This document shows positions 35,206 through 44,638 of a stretch of DNA of 64,000 nt, piece by piece (position 1 is the stretch's first letter; each line of letters starts with the position of its first letter). Both the position numbers and the translations under genes were made by a program. The DNA is taken from contig NHBK01000014.1 of the NCBI GenBank assembly GCA_002173095.1, positions 186,001 to 250,000 on the forward strand, read 5' to 3'. The notes beneath the pieces were generated by a model. It had not been told where the DNA came from, searched no databases, and was given only the letters and a program-made list of their open reading frames with translations. The stretch comes from Hyphomonadaceae bacterium TMED5. Its GTDB lineage: Bacteria; Pseudomonadota; Alphaproteobacteria; Caulobacterales; Hyphomonadaceae.

Positions 35206-35777
35206 TATCGGTCTCCGAAAGGTTCGTTGCGGAAGGCGACACTGGCCTGAAGCAGACGACGGTCACCCGTCATGTTGGACATGGGGCCGCCAATCATTGG
35301 GGTAATAATCTGCCATTCGTAAAAAACGCGAGCGAGAACGATGTCGCTGCCTTGTCCCGCGTCGAACTGGAGAGAATCTTCATCGATCTCGCCGTCCTGA
35401 AGAGGGTTGTCTCCCTGAGCAGAACCAAAATCGTCAAACACGCGGACATCCACCATCAGGCGTTCATCGCAGTCGAGAATGCCGAAGGTGGCGTCGCAAA
35501 CGAGGTCTTTAAAGGATTCCGCGCTGGCGCCTGACGCCTGTAGCTCGCCGGTACGAATACGGCGCGCAGCCTCGGCGACACCATGTTCCATGGTCGTCAT
35601 CGCAATAAAGATCATGGCGACTTCGAAAAGGCCGATCAAAAGCACGAGGAAAGGGGCAACAATGAGAGCAAATTCAACGGCAGACGCGCCGGATTTGCGT
35701 TTCAGAAAACGTCCAAACAAGGATGACCGACCAAGGCCGGACAAAGACAAACGAGTTCCGGGCCGCGACTGGCTCAA
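35205..35777 (-). CDS. TadE/TadF-like pseudopilin (tad locus, copy 2)
   Basis: A 190-residue protein with a long basic N-terminus, then KRKSGASAVEFALIVAPF, the pseudopilin processing and helix signature. Several cysteines (VCDATFGILDCDE) in the extracytoplasmic part could form a disulfide. TTG 35777 is favoured because GGAGGG lies seven to eight bases upstream; an ATG at 35798 is in frame but has no ribosome site. It is translationally coupled to copy 1 (TAATG). With copy 1 it likely provides the TadE and TadF functions. Confidence 0.8.
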   Translation of the reverse strand: MSQSRPGTRLSLSGLGRSSLFGRFLKRKSGASAVEFALIVAPFLVLLIGLFEVAMIFIAMTTMEHGVAEAARRIRTGELQASGASAESFKDLVCDATFGILDCDERLMVDVRVFDDFGSAQGDNPLQDGEIDEDSLQFDAGQGSDIVLARVFYEWQIITPMIGGPMSNMTGDRRLLQASVAFRNEPFGDR

Positions 35778-35861
35778 AATAATACCCTCCTGAAACATTG
35801 TCCGGGAGGGTATGTGAAACTGCTTTGGATCGCGTTTCTTCAATATGTGAAATTTGGTGGA

Positions 35862-36332
35862 TTATTCAGAAAGCATCTGCGCCTGTTCGGTCACGGATTC
35901 AAAATATTCTGAATTGTCACCAACATGCGGAGCGGCCTGGCAGCTGCCAGCACATTGCATGGAATAATCGCTACCGGCACGGTTCACGCGAAGGCGTGTT
36001 GTGGAACCGTCAACAACATTCACTGTCGTGTTAACAACCACATTTCCGAGCGGATCAAAGACATGCAGGCTGGTCGAACCATAAGAGCGACCGGTGATCA
36101 GGAGAGTGTTAGCATCATGCACCGCAACGTTAGCAATTCGGCTGCTGCCAATTGAAACGCCTGCAATCGTATCCGGGATGGCGACGGGCAGGGACTCGCC
36201 CATATTCACTGCAACCGGTCCGATTGTTGGTGGGAGAGTCTCTATAACCTGAGGAACAACGCGTCCCGCCTCGCCAGCAAAGGCTGTTGCCGGTGTGAGG
36301 GCTATAAATAAAGTCATCCAGACGTGCTTCAT
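35862..36332 (-). CDS. Secretin N-domain-like exported protein (pilus-associated)
   Basis: A 156-residue protein with a signal peptide (VWMTLFIALTPATAFA) and one domain matching the N-terminal part of CpaC/RcpA secretins: GESLPVAIPDTIAGVSIGSS and NTLLITGRSYGSTSLHVFDP, cited in part. Compare cpaC in this window, where SIPAADVIITNPNIADAVV and GVRTGETNAFFFD occupy the same places. No secretin pore domain follows. It may cap or help assemble the pilus secretin. AGGAG lies nine bases before ATG 36332. A C-terminal CAGSC could form a disulfide. Confidence 0.75.
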   Translation of the reverse strand: MKHVWMTLFIALTPATAFAGEAGRVVPQVIETLPPTIGPVAVNMGESLPVAIPDTIAGVSIGSSRIANVAVHDANTLLITGRSYGSTSLHVFDPLGNVVVNTTVNVVDGSTTRLRVNRAGSDYSMQCAGSCQAAPHVGDNSEYFESVTEQAQMLSE

Positions 36333-36585
36333 CACGCACAACTCCTGCTATTCTCAGATGAGATTAAACAGAGAGCATTGACTCTTTGCTAACGTGTGAA
36401 GATTCCCCGCAAATTTATAAATCAGGGGCCCATGAAATCATGGTAAATCAAATCCTTATCCGATGATGTTAAACTTCAGATCAGGGTGAACCTCGCTTTC
36501 ATATCACTTGGCTATGGTGCTGAAGACCCGGGGACGGACACATGTCTTGTTGACGGGCCAGCCTTGCCTTTGTGGGAGATATGAA
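36333..36585. other. Divergent intergenic region upstream of flp
   Basis: About 250 bp with no gene; it must hold the flp promoter and that of the divergent secretin-N-like gene. The most notable element is an inverted repeat CCATGA-AA-TCATGG at 36430-36443, about 143 bp before the flp ATG. No confident -35/-10 or full CtrA box was found here. Confidence 0.4.
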
Positions 36586-36762
36586 ATGAAAAACATCGTT
36601 CGTTTTCTGAAGAACAAATCTGGTGCGACTGCAATCGAGTATGGTCTCATTGCTGCTCTCATCGCTGTTGCAGTCATCACCGGCGTTTCTGCGCTCGGCG
36701 ACAACGCAAACAAAACGTTCACAAACGTTTCTGACGAAATTTCTAAAGGTGCAGGCGCTTAA
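36586..36762 (+). CDS. flp: Flp/PilA family major pilin
   Basis: A 58-residue class IVb prepilin, the structural subunit of the Tad pilus. The short basic leader MKNIVRFLKNKSG is cut after Gly13; the mature helix starts ATAIEYGLIAALIAVAVI with the invariant Glu18-Tyr19 pair. GGGAGA lies upstream of the ATG. An ATG five bases earlier is followed at once by a stop and is ignored. An intrinsic terminator-like hairpin 43 bp downstream separates flp from cpaA, consistent with strong independent expression of the pilin. Confidence 0.95.
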   Translation: MKNIVRFLKNKSGATAIEYGLIAALIAVAVITGVSALGDNANKTFTNVSDEISKGAGA

Positions 36763-36804
36763 TAAGCTCGCTGCGCTTTACAGAAATTGTAAAGTCAAAG
36801 GAAA

Positions 36805-36830
36805 CCGTCGGGCTCACGCCCGGCGGTTTT
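36805..36830 (+). terminator. Intrinsic terminator after flp
   Basis: CCGTCGGGC (36805-36813) pairs with GCCCGGCGG (36818-36826), one G-U pair, four-base TCAC loop, then TTTT. It probably limits read-through from flp into the cpa operon. Confidence 0.85.
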
Positions 36831-36940
36831 CGCTTTGTTGGGAGCTAGGTAAACCCCGATCTTTCAAAACGTTAAGCCGGTTTCAATCATTCATTCAGAT
36901 TTTGCTGTAACGCTGAACACCAATCCGATTGGGATAGGAC

Positions 36941-37468
36941 ATGCTGTTTTCGCTGCTAATTTTACTGTTCTGCGCCGGACTGGTTTTTGCCGCGTTTCAC
37001 GACATTGCCAGTATGACGATCCCTAACTGGTTGTCCGTGGCCTATATCGTCTCTTTCCCGGTTGCTGCGCTTTTTATGGGCGCCTCTCTCCAGTCGATTG
37101 GATGGCATTTTGCAGCAGGTGGAATTGCGCTTGTTATCTGCTTCGGCCTGTTTGCGGCCGGCGTATTCGGTGGGGGTGATGCGAAACTGATTCCCGCCGT
37201 CATGGTCTGGGTTGGTCCTGACGGTGCGTTAGCATTTGTGTTCGCTCTGGCGCTTTCAGGCGGTCTTCTCGCATTACTTTTTATACTGTCCAGGCGGTTT
37301 GTACCCGCGACTGTCGTTCCGGGCTTTTTGCACCGTTCAGTCGTTGAAGGCCCCGGAATTCCTTACGCAGTGGCGATTGCCTTTGGCGGTTTCTGGGCGA
37401 TCCCGGCCAGTCCGTTTCTGTGTGAACTGTTATTATTCACAAATTTCAGTTCGTTAACCATGCCTTAG
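36941..37468 (+). CDS. cpaA: Prepilin peptidase CpaA/TadV
   Basis: A 175-residue membrane aspartic protease that cleaves the Flp leader and the pseudopilins. The two catalytic aspartates are visible: FAAFHDIASMTIPNW and GVFGGGDAKLIPA (the GxGD motif). About six hydrophobic helices span the protein, and the N-terminal methylase domain of large prepilin peptidases is absent, as expected for CpaA. A short inverted repeat CCAAT-CCG-ATTGG (36920-36932) lies over the region of its ribosome binding site. A CtrA-like box overlaps the 3' end. Confidence 0.93.
   Translation: MLFSLLILLFCAGLVFAAFHDIASMTIPNWLSVAYIVSFPVAALFMGASLQSIGWHFAAGGIALVICFGLFAAGVFGGGDAKLIPAVMVWVGPDGALAFVFALALSGGLLALLFILSRRFVPATVVPGFLHRSVVEGPGIPYAVAIAFGGFWAIPASPFLCELLLFTNFSSLTMP
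37454..37468 (+). promoter_or_regulatory. CtrA-like box upstream of cpaB
   Basis: TTAA-CCATGCC-TTAG fits TTAA-N7-TTAA with one mismatch and carries the TTAACCAT core. It overlaps the cpaA stop, 60 bp before the cpaB start. CtrA controls pilus genes in Caulobacter; binding here is inferred from the motif. Confidence 0.45.
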
Positions 37469-37527
37469 AGCCAGTGTGCTTTTTTTACTGAAGTTTCCGG
37501 CAAATCACCGGCAAGGAGTTGTTCAAA

Positions 37528-38373
37528 GTGTCTTTGATGCGAATTCTGATCTTAGTTGTTGCAGGCGGCGCTGCGCTGGTTGCGGCGATGCTCGTGCGCG
37601 GCATGGGACAGCAGGAAGCTCCTCAGATCGTCGAAGTTGTCGAAACGGTCGCGCCTGAGCCGCAAATTCAGCTTTCTCAAATTTTGGTCGCGCGTGAAGA
37701 CATGCCGCTGGGCCATAGAATGTCACCAAATGACCTGACCTGGCAGGACTGGCCGGAAGAGCTGCTTAACGACAATTACTTTGTTGCAGACTTTGCACCG
37801 GAAGCCATGACTGAGCTTGCCGGTTCTGTTGTGCGTACACCTATTTATACGGGCGAGCCGATCATTGCGTCCAAGATTGTTCAGGCAGGCGACAATGGCT
37901 TCCTGGCTGCTGTGCTGAATGAAGGCATGCGCGCTGTTGCCGTTGAAATCTCCGTAGAAACAGCGGCGGGTGGCTTCATCCTGCCGAATGACCATGTCGA
38001 CGTGATCCTCACTTACGACGTTGAGGTCAATGAAGGCGATGTTCTGGTGGAACGCGCTGCAACGCAGACCATTCTTCAGAATGTGCGCGTGCTGGCGATT
38101 GACCAGACCTATCGCGAATTTGAAGGCGAGAGCGTGGTTGTCGGGACCACAGCGACGCTGGAACTTGCACCACAACACGCAGAAGTCCTCATGCTGGGTA
38201 CCCGCATGGGCGACATCTCACTCACCCTGCGCGGCATTTCAGAGCTGCGAAATGGCGGTGAAGGCGTGCTGGCTTCGGGCGACTTTATGTCTCCGCAGGC
38301 CGGTATTGGCAGCACGGTCAGGGTGTATCGGAACGGAAATGCCGAACAGGCAAATATCGGGGGCTCACGATGA
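37528..38373 (+). CDS. cpaB: Pilus assembly protein CpaB/RcpC
   Basis: A 281-residue protein with one N-terminal membrane helix and the SAF domain (ILVAREDMPLGHRMSPNDL), then the RcpC-type domain (GMRAVAVEISVETAAGGFILP, cited in part, followed by NDHVDVILTYD). It is thought to stabilise the secretin or the periplasmic part of the Tad machine. GTG 37528 is preferred because AAGGAG lies nine bases upstream; TTG 37519 is too close to it and ATG 37537 too far. The stop overlaps the cpaC start as ATGA (38370-38373). Confidence 0.92.
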   Translation: MSLMRILILVVAGGAALVAAMLVRGMGQQEAPQIVEVVETVAPEPQIQLSQILVAREDMPLGHRMSPNDLTWQDWPEELLNDNYFVADFAPEAMTELAGSVVRTPIYTGEPIIASKIVQAGDNGFLAAVLNEGMRAVAVEISVETAAGGFILPNDHVDVILTYDVEVNEGDVLVERAATQTILQNVRVLAIDQTYREFEGESVVVGTTATLELAPQHAEVLMLGTRMGDISLTLRGISELRNGGEGVLASGDFMSPQAGIGSTVRVYRNGNAEQANIGGSR

Positions 38374-40001
38374 GGGTCGGCACTATCTGGTCCGCACTCG
38401 CAGGACTGGCAGTTTTATGTACCGGGCTTGCGTCACCAGTGGTGGCGCAGGAAGTCGTTCAGGTGAATATTTCGCGATCCGGTCAGAACCCGGCATCGCG
38501 TGAACTGCTTCTGCCGGTCAATAAATCTTCTGTAGTTGAGCTCAGCATCCCTGCGGCAGACGTGATCATCACCAACCCAAACATTGCTGATGCAGTGGTT
38601 CGTACACCGCAACGCGTGATTTTCCGAGGCGTTCGTACGGGTGAAACCAACGCATTCTTCTTTGATATTCACGGCAATCAGCTGCTCGACCTTCAGATCC
38701 GCGTCGAACAGGATTTGACCGGTCTTGATGACCTTTTCACGCGCCTCATCCCGGATGGAAACATCACGGCGGAAGCGTCTAACGGGGCCATCATTCTGAC
38801 GGGCCGGGTGTCCAGCCTGTCTGAAGCCTCTCGCGCTGTCGAACTGGCTGGCAACTTCATTCAGTCATCGGATTCAGGTGGCGGTGAAGGCGGTGAAGAG
38901 TCTGGCTCTACGAGTGAATCTTCTGGCCGTGTGATCAATATGCTCTCTATCGACAGCAATGATCAGGTTCTTCTGCAGGTTCGCATTGTTGAGATGCAGC
39001 GCACGCTGACTCGTCAGCTGGGTGTGAACCTCTCCAGCACGCACAATTATGGCGACTATGTCGCCCCGGTTCAGACATATACCCTCGATTCAGATGGCAA
39101 TATTCTGCTCGACACGAACGGCAATCCAATTCTGGAAACCGTCAGTGAAGGATATTTCACGGGCACGTCTACGAACTCCAGCAGTAACGCATTCAACGTT
39201 GCCGGTAGTGCTCTGGGTGGCCTGGCGCTTGCGGGTAGCCTTGCCAATTATGTCGGCCCACGCGGCGCTGAGGTTCTTCAGAACTCAATTGGCGCCAGCA
39301 TTAACGCGCTTGAGCGTATCGGTCTTGTTCGTACGCTGGCCGAACCAAATCTTACAGCGATTTCTGGTGAGTCTGCTCGCTTCCTGGCGGGTGGTGAGTA
39401 TCCGGTGCCGGTTGGTCAGGATGAGACCGGCAATGTTCAGCTTGAATTCAAACCATTTGGTGTTGGTCTTGCCTTCACGCCGGTTGTTCTCTCTGAGGGC
39501 CGTATTTCACTGCGTATCTCTACCGAAGTGTCCGAGCTGACACAGGAAGGTGCGTTCGCGCCACAATCTGTTGCGGGCACCGATTCCAGCGGTAACGTCA
39601 CCACGGTTCAGACGATCAACATTCCAGCGCTGAGCGTGCGCCGCGCGGAAACTACGGTTGAACTGCCATCTGGTGGTTCAATGGTAATTGCAGGTCTGAT
39701 CCAGCAGGAAACCAAACAGTCCATGGACTCCATTCCGGGCATTAACAATGTGCCGATCCTTGGGTCCCTGTTCCGGTCACGTGACTTCCAGAATGATGAG
39801 ACTGAGCTGGTCGTGATTGTCACGCCTTATCTGGTCGATCCGACGGATCCAAACCGTCTGCGTACGCCGGATGAGGGCTATTCAAACGCGGGTCCACTGG
39901 CCGGGTTCTTCCTTGGTCGTCTGAATGACGTTTACGCCGTGCCTGGCGCGTCCACCGAAGGTGAAAACTTCGATGCGCCGGTCGGATTTATTATTGAGTG
40001 A
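38370..40001 (+). CDS. cpaC: Pilus secretin CpaC/RcpA
   Basis: Outer-membrane secretin through which the Flp pilus passes; 543 residues. A signal peptide (LAGLAVLCTGLASPVVAQ) is followed by the pilus N-domain (RELLLPVNKSSVVEL) and a BON-like repeat (GNITAEASNGAIILTGRVS, cited as one block of 19). The secretin domain has GLVRTLAEPNLTAISGESA, VELPSGGSMVIAGL and PILGSLFRSRDFQNDETELV. A low-complexity Gly/Ser/Glu segment (about residues 170-185) links the domains. Translation is coupled to cpaB. Confidence 0.95.
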   Translation: MRVGTIWSALAGLAVLCTGLASPVVAQEVVQVNISRSGQNPASRELLLPVNKSSVVELSIPAADVIITNPNIADAVVRTPQRVIFRGVRTGETNAFFFDIHGNQLLDLQIRVEQDLTGLDDLFTRLIPDGNITAEASNGAIILTGRVSSLSEASRAVELAGNFIQSSDSGGGEGGEESGSTSESSGRVINMLSIDSNDQVLLQVRIVEMQRTLTRQLGVNLSSTHNYGDYVAPVQTYTLDSDGNILLDTNGNPILETVSEGYFTGTSTNSSSNAFNVAGSALGGLALAGSLANYVGPRGAEVLQNSIGASINALERIGLVRTLAEPNLTAISGESARFLAGGEYPVPVGQDETGNVQLEFKPFGVGLAFTPVVLSEGRISLRISTEVSELTQEGAFAPQSVAGTDSSGNVTTVQTINIPALSVRRAETTVELPSGGSMVIAGLIQQETKQSMDSIPGINNVPILGSLFRSRDFQNDETELVVIVTPYLVDPTDPNRLRTPDEGYSNAGPLAGFFLGRLNDVYAVPGASTEGENFDAPVGFIIE

Positions 40002-40017
40002 TGGGAGCGACATTCAA

Positions 40018-40704
40018 ATGAGACTGGTTGAAAATCTTATCGGACTGTCTGCGCTCTCTCTGATTGCTGCGTGTTCTTCTGTTTACGATCCAGTTCTGCC
40101 GACAGGCCAGGATGGCCGGGTAAATCACGAGATTGAGGTGGTTCAGGACACAGAAGTTCTGGAGCTGCCTGCGAGCGCTGGTGAGCAGGGCCTGCCATAT
40201 TATCAGATGGGCGAAATTCGCTACTTCCTGTCTGAATATAATCAGCGTGGCCGTCGTCACGGACCGCTTGTGGTGTCGGTTCCGCAGAACAGCCCTTACG
40301 CCTCTCAATATGAGAACGGTATTCAGCAAATGCTTCGCATCGCTGATGAGTATGGCGTGCGCGATATTCAGCGCAGCGACTATAACAGCAATGGTTCGCC
40401 GGATGCGCCGATGGTTCTGGCCTTTACGGCTTATCGTGCGATTGCACCGGATTGCCCAGCGCTGAACACCATTAATATGGCTGCTACGGTCTCTAACGAC
40501 CCAAGCCCGGCTTTCGGTTGTTTCATGCAAGCCAATCTGGCTGCCATGATTTCTGACCCTGCCGACCTTCTTGGCGCACGTCGCGCTGACCCGTCTGACA
40601 CGCTTCGCCGCATTCAGGTTCTTGACCGCTATCGCGCTGGTGAATCCACCGCGACCGAGCGTACCGACAGTGAATCCGGCGCCGTGTCACAGGCGATAGA
40701 CTAG
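40018..40704 (+). CDS. cpaD: Pilus assembly lipoprotein CpaD
   Basis: A 228-residue lipoprotein: the signal sequence ends in LIAAC, a lipobox. The CpaD family region includes GPLVVSVPQNSPYASQYENG (20 residues) and the C-terminal NDPSPAFGCFMQANLAAMISDPADL, cited as DPSPAFGCFMQANLAAMI, where FGCxxQxNLAAM is diagnostic. CpaD sits in the outer membrane with CpaC. GGGAG precedes ATG 40018 at about ten bases; the frame open to 39925 overlaps cpaC and is rejected. Part of the cpaB-tadC operon. Confidence 0.93.
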   Translation: MRLVENLIGLSALSLIAACSSVYDPVLPTGQDGRVNHEIEVVQDTEVLELPASAGEQGLPYYQMGEIRYFLSEYNQRGRRHGPLVVSVPQNSPYASQYENGIQQMLRIADEYGVRDIQRSDYNSNGSPDAPMVLAFTAYRAIAPDCPALNTINMAATVSNDPSPAFGCFMQANLAAMISDPADLLGARRADPSDTLRRIQVLDRYRAGESTATERTDSESGAVSQAID

Positions 40705-40724
40705 TTTGGAGTGAGGATTATCTG

Positions 40725-42122
40725 ATGAGCAACAACAACAGCTTGCTTGATGATTTTGATTTCGACGACGATTTCGGCGCTGATGATAGTTTCGGCAAAG
40801 ACGATCTCGGCTTCGAACCCGGCTATGATGAAACATCCCCTTCGATGGATGATGATGACGCCTTTGTTGCCAGCGAACCGGTATCGCCAATGTCGGCCGC
40901 GAGCTTTGCGGATGATGCGCTGACGGGTGATATCACCGTTCCGCGTATCTCTATCCACGCTTTCTGTGAGCGTGCAGCGACCGCGCAGACGATCGATAAT
41001 GCCTCTAAAGACCGTCGCCTCGCCAAAGTGAATCTGGAAGTTGAAGACGGTGGCCTGTCCCGCGCTATTCAAGTGTATCAGGAGCAGGCAACGCCAGATC
41101 TTCTGATCGTGGAATCCAGCCTGCCCGCTCGTGAAATGCTGGCACAGATTGATGCTCTGGCTGAGCTTTGCGATCCGAATATTCGCGTGCTTGTTATCGG
41201 TGCGATGAACGATGTTCAGCTGTACCGCCAGCTTGTTGCGCGCGGTGTCAGCGAGTATCTCGTTCCGCCGTTCCAGCCTGTTCAGCTGATCCAGTCTATC
41301 AGCGCACTCTATGTTGACCCGGATCGTCCATTCGTTGGCCGTTCTGTTGCTGTTGTTGGCGCTAAGGGCGGTGTGGGCGCATCTACGATTGCGCACAATC
41401 TGGCCTGGTCCATTGCGGAAAACATTGAAATCAACGCCACTCTGGTCGATCTCGATCTGACCTGGGGCACCACGGCACTCGACTTCAACCATGAAGGCAA
41501 TCAGACCGTTGCAGACGCGCTGGGTGACCCGGATCGCGTGGACGACAATGTTCTGGACCGTCTTCTATCAAAAGCAACTGAGCGCCTGTCACTGTTCACG
41601 GCGCCTGCGTCTTTGAACTCTGACTTTGATTTCGCAGAAGATGCTTATGATGAAGTGATCGACCGCGTGCGCCGCAATGTGCCGTATGTCGTTCTGGACC
41701 TGCCGCATGTCTGGTCTGAATGGTCACGTAACACCATGGTCAATGCCGATGACGTTGTGATTGTCTGCCAGCCAGACCTTGCATCTCTGCGTAACGGTAA
41801 AAACCTTGTCGACTTCCTGAAGAATGCGCGCAGCAATGATGCGCCGCCAAAGGTTGTTCTGAATATGATTGGCGTGCCGAAACGCCCGGAAATTCCAGTG
41901 AAGGATTTTGCCGCGGCGATTGGCGTTGAGCCAAGCCTTGTACTGCCTTTTGAGCCTAACCTGTTTGGTCTGGCGTCTAATAACGGACAGATGATTTCCG
42001 AAACCGACCCGACGTCCAAATCGTCTGTCGGTATCGACCATCTGGCAGCGACTCTTACCGGGCGCAGCGTTGTTGAGCGTCAGGTCAGCCTGCTCAAAAA
42101 GCTTATCAAGTTAGGGAAATAG
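40725..42122 (+). CDS. cpaE: Pilus localisation ATPase CpaE/TadZ
   Basis: A 465-residue ParA/MinD-like ATPase that places the Tad machinery, polarly in Caulobacter. The first 60 residues are very acidic (LLDDFDFDDDFGADD). A receiver-like domain without clear phosphorylation site follows (about 75-195), then the deviant Walker A GAKGGVGAS (212-220) and downstream LVDLDLTWGTTALDF. The unusual acidic leader may mediate partner binding. Twenty bases separate it from cpaD; cpaF follows after nine. Confidence 0.93.
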   Translation: MSNNNSLLDDFDFDDDFGADDSFGKDDLGFEPGYDETSPSMDDDDAFVASEPVSPMSAASFADDALTGDITVPRISIHAFCERAATAQTIDNASKDRRLAKVNLEVEDGGLSRAIQVYQEQATPDLLIVESSLPAREMLAQIDALAELCDPNIRVLVIGAMNDVQLYRQLVARGVSEYLVPPFQPVQLIQSISALYVDPDRPFVGRSVAVVGAKGGVGASTIAHNLAWSIAENIEINATLVDLDLTWGTTALDFNHEGNQTVADALGDPDRVDDNVLDRLLSKATERLSLFTAPASLNSDFDFAEDAYDEVIDRVRRNVPYVVLDLPHVWSEWSRNTMVNADDVVIVCQPDLASLRNGKNLVDFLKNARSNDAPPKVVLNMIGVPKRPEIPVKDFAAAIGVEPSLVLPFEPNLFGLASNNGQMISETDPTSKSSVGIDHLAATLTGRSVVERQVSLLKKLIKLGK

Positions 42123-42131
42123 GGGCGCTGA

Positions 42132-43613
42132 ATGTTCGGCAAGCGTACGGATGGACCAAAAACCAGCGAAACGATTGCGGCTCCAAAGCCTGCACCGGCG
42201 CCCGTAAAGGCGAAGCCGGCGCCTGCGCCTAAGCCGGAGGCGCGTTCGCCAGACCGGGTTGAAGCGAAGTCGAAGCCGAGCAAAGCTCCACCTAAGAAAA
42301 AGTCTGAAGGCGTCACCAAGATTGATGACCGCTCGGATGAATATTACCGCGTCAAAACCATGGTGTTTAACGCGCTGATCGACACAATCGATCTGGCGCA
42401 GCTGGCCCAGTTGGACGCAGACAGCGCGCGCGAGGAAATCCGCGATATCGTTGTTGAGATCATCTCGATCAAAAACGTTGTTATGTCGATTGCCGAGCAG
42501 GAAAGCCTGCTCGAAGACATTTGTAACGACGTTCTGGGCTATGGCCCGCTTGAGCCTCTGCTCGCGCGGGACGACATTGCCGATATCATGGTGAATGGTG
42601 CGGGCACGACCTATATCGAGGTCGACGGCCGTATTGAGCGCACGAATATCCGTTTCCGTGACAACGCTCAGCTGATGAATATCTGTCAGCGCATCGTGTC
42701 CCAGGTCGGTCGTCGCGTTGATGAATCCAGTCCGATTTGTGACGCGCGTCTGCTTGACGGGTCTCGTGTAAACGTCATCGCGCCGCCCCTGGCGCTGGAT
42801 GGCCCGACCCTCACAATTCGTAAGTTCAAAAAGGATAAGCTCAAGCTTGAGCACCTTGTGGACTTTGGTTCTATTTCGGACGCTGGCGCTGAAATCCTGC
42901 GCATTATCGGTGCCTGCCGCTGTAACGTTCTGATCTCCGGCGGTACGGGTTCTGGTAAAACAACCCTTCTGAACTCTCTTACGGCCTTCATCGATCCGGG
43001 CGAGCGCGTCATCACCTGTGAGGACGCGGCCGAGCTTCAACTCCAACAGCCACACGTTGTTCGACTTGAGACGCGTCCGCCAAACCTTGAAGGGTCTGGC
43101 GCGATCTCCATGCGCGATCTCGTCAAAAACTGTCTGCGTATGCGTCCTGACCGTATTATCGTCGGCGAGGTGCGTGGACCGGAGGCGTTTGACCTTCTGC
43201 AAGCCATGAACACAGGCCACGATGGTTCAATGGGTACACTCCACGCCAACACCCCGCGTGAGGCGCTTAGCCGTGTGGAATCCATGATTACGATGGGCGG
43301 TTTCTCGCTGCCTGCTAAGACCATTCGCGAAATGATTGTCGGCTCGATCGACGTTGTGGTTCAGGCGTCTCGTCTGCGCGATGGTACGCGTAAAATTATC
43401 TCTGTGACGGAAGTCATGGGCCTTGAGGGCGAAGTGATCGTTACTCAGGACATTCTGAAGTTTGAAGTCGATGGTGAAGATGCCAACGGCAAGATCAAAG
43501 GTGTGCACCGTGGCCTTGGTGTGGGTCGACCACGCTTCTGGGAACGGGCGCGCTATTACAATATGGAACGCGAACTCGCAGAAGCGCTCGATGCGCTGGA
43601 GGGCAATCGCTAA
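42132..43613 (+). CDS. cpaF: Pilus assembly/retraction ATPase CpaF/TadA
   Basis: Hexameric secretion-type ATPase that powers Flp pilus extension and retraction; 493 residues. An Ala/Pro/Lys-rich N-terminus (to about 60) precedes the N-terminal helical domain. Walker A is GGTGSGKTT (270-278); [20 protein letters not shown] (Walker B) and [15 protein letters not shown] (His box) follow. The stop overlaps the tadB start as TAATG, so the ATPase and the inner-membrane platform are co-translated. Confidence 0.96.
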   Translation: MFGKRTDGPKTSETIAAPKPAPAPVKAKPAPAPKPEARSPDRVEAKSKPSKAPPKKKSEGVTKIDDRSDEYYRVKTMVFNALIDTIDLAQLAQLDADSAREEIRDIVVEIISIKNVVMSIAEQESLLEDICNDVLGYGPLEPLLARDDIADIMVNGAGTTYIEVDGRIERTNIRFRDNAQLMNICQRIVSQVGRRVDESSPICDARLLDGSRVNVIAPPLALDGPTLTIRKFKKDKLKLEHLVDFGSISDAGAEILRIIGACRCNVLISGGTGSGKTTLLNSLTAFIDPGERVITCEDAAELQLQQPHVVRLETRPPNLEGSGAISMRDLVKNCLRMRPDRIIVGEVRGPEAFDLLQAMNTGHDGSMGTLHANTPREALSRVESMITMGGFSLPAKTIREMIVGSIDVVVQASRLRDGTRKIISVTEVMGLEGEVIVTQDILKFEVDGEDANGKIKGVHRGLGVGRPRFWERARYYNMERELAEALDALEGNR

Positions 43614-44629
43614 TGGATAGCCAGACCCTTATCATTGCGCTGCTCGCCTTTCTCGCCATTGGCGGTGTTGGCTTTGCCTTTGCTGGTGGAAACGGGTCTG
43701 AAGGCGCAAGCAAGCGTGCAAAACAGCTAGCCGCAACTGGTCGTGTGGATGGAAAAACCAATGACCCGGCTGCAATGCGTCGCCGTCAGACGCAGGATAT
43801 GCTTCGCAATCTGCGCGAAGGTGAGCAGAAGAAGAAAAAATCTCTGGTCCCTCAGGATATTGGCTCTCGTCTAAAACAGGCGGGTCTTGATGTGCCTGCT
43901 GGTACATTCTGGCTGGTCTCAGCGGCTGCTGGGGGTGGTTTGGGCTTCCTGGCTTTTCTCATGGCGCCATCTTCCGTTTCTGAAACCTTTATGGGTGAAA
44001 GTGCGCGCATCATCATTGCGGGCTTTATCGGCTTTGCGGGTTTTCTCGGGCTGCCACGATGGGTGCTCGGCTTCATGATCAAATCGCGCCACAAGAAGAT
44101 CACCAACCAATTCGCAGACGCGCTGGATGTGATTGTGCGTGGTGTGAAATCTGGTCTGCCGCTTAATGAATGTCTGCGCATCATCGCAGTGGAAAGCCCT
44201 GACCCGCTGCGGAGCGAGTTCAAACAGATCACTGATGGCCTTTCCATGGGCCAGTCTATTCAGCAGGCGCTGGAGAAGTTTTACCGCCGCGTTCCACTGC
44301 AGGAAGTGAACTTTTTCAATATCGTTCTGGGTATTCAGTCGCAGACGGGTGGTAACCTTTCTGAGGCACTGAACAACCTGTCCGTCGTGATCCGTTCGCG
44401 TAAAATGCTGCGCGAGAAGATTAAAGCCCTATCCTCCGAGGCGAAGGCATCGGCCATGATTATTGGCTGTCTTCCAATCGCGGTGATGGTGCTCGTCTAC
44501 ATCACAACCCCGTCTTACATGATGCAATTGTTCACCAAGCCTATCGGCCATCTGATCCTTCTGATCGGTGTGTCGCTGATGGGGCTCGGCATTTACGTCA
44601 TGCGGCGCATGATCAATTTCGACTTCTAG
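43613..44629 (+). CDS. tadB: Tad pilus inner-membrane platform protein TadB
   Basis: A 338-residue GspF-domain membrane protein that forms the assembly platform with TadC. One N-terminal helix (LIIALLAFLAIGGVGFAFAGG, cited as LIIALLAFLAIGGVGFAF), a pair of helices around residues 100-150, then the cytoplasmic GspF domain (KSGLPLNECLRIIAVESPDP, LREKIKALSSEAKASA) and C-terminal helices. Coupled to cpaF by TAATG. tadC follows after nine bases. Confidence 0.94.
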   Translation: MDSQTLIIALLAFLAIGGVGFAFAGGNGSEGASKRAKQLAATGRVDGKTNDPAAMRRRQTQDMLRNLREGEQKKKKSLVPQDIGSRLKQAGLDVPAGTFWLVSAAAGGGLGFLAFLMAPSSVSETFMGESARIIIAGFIGFAGFLGLPRWVLGFMIKSRHKKITNQFADALDVIVRGVKSGLPLNECLRIIAVESPDPLRSEFKQITDGLSMGQSIQQALEKFYRRVPLQEVNFFNIVLGIQSQTGGNLSEALNNLSVVIRSRKMLREKIKALSSEAKASAMIIGCLPIAVMVLVYITTPSYMMQLFTKPIGHLILLIGVSLMGLGIYVMRRMINFDF

Positions 44630-44638
44630 GAGGCGTTT

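Noticed and set aside
42111-43220. Long minus-strand open frame opposite cpaF
   Set aside because: Low-complexity Arg-rich product, antisense to a fully convincing cpaF; no ribosome binding site or homology-like motif.
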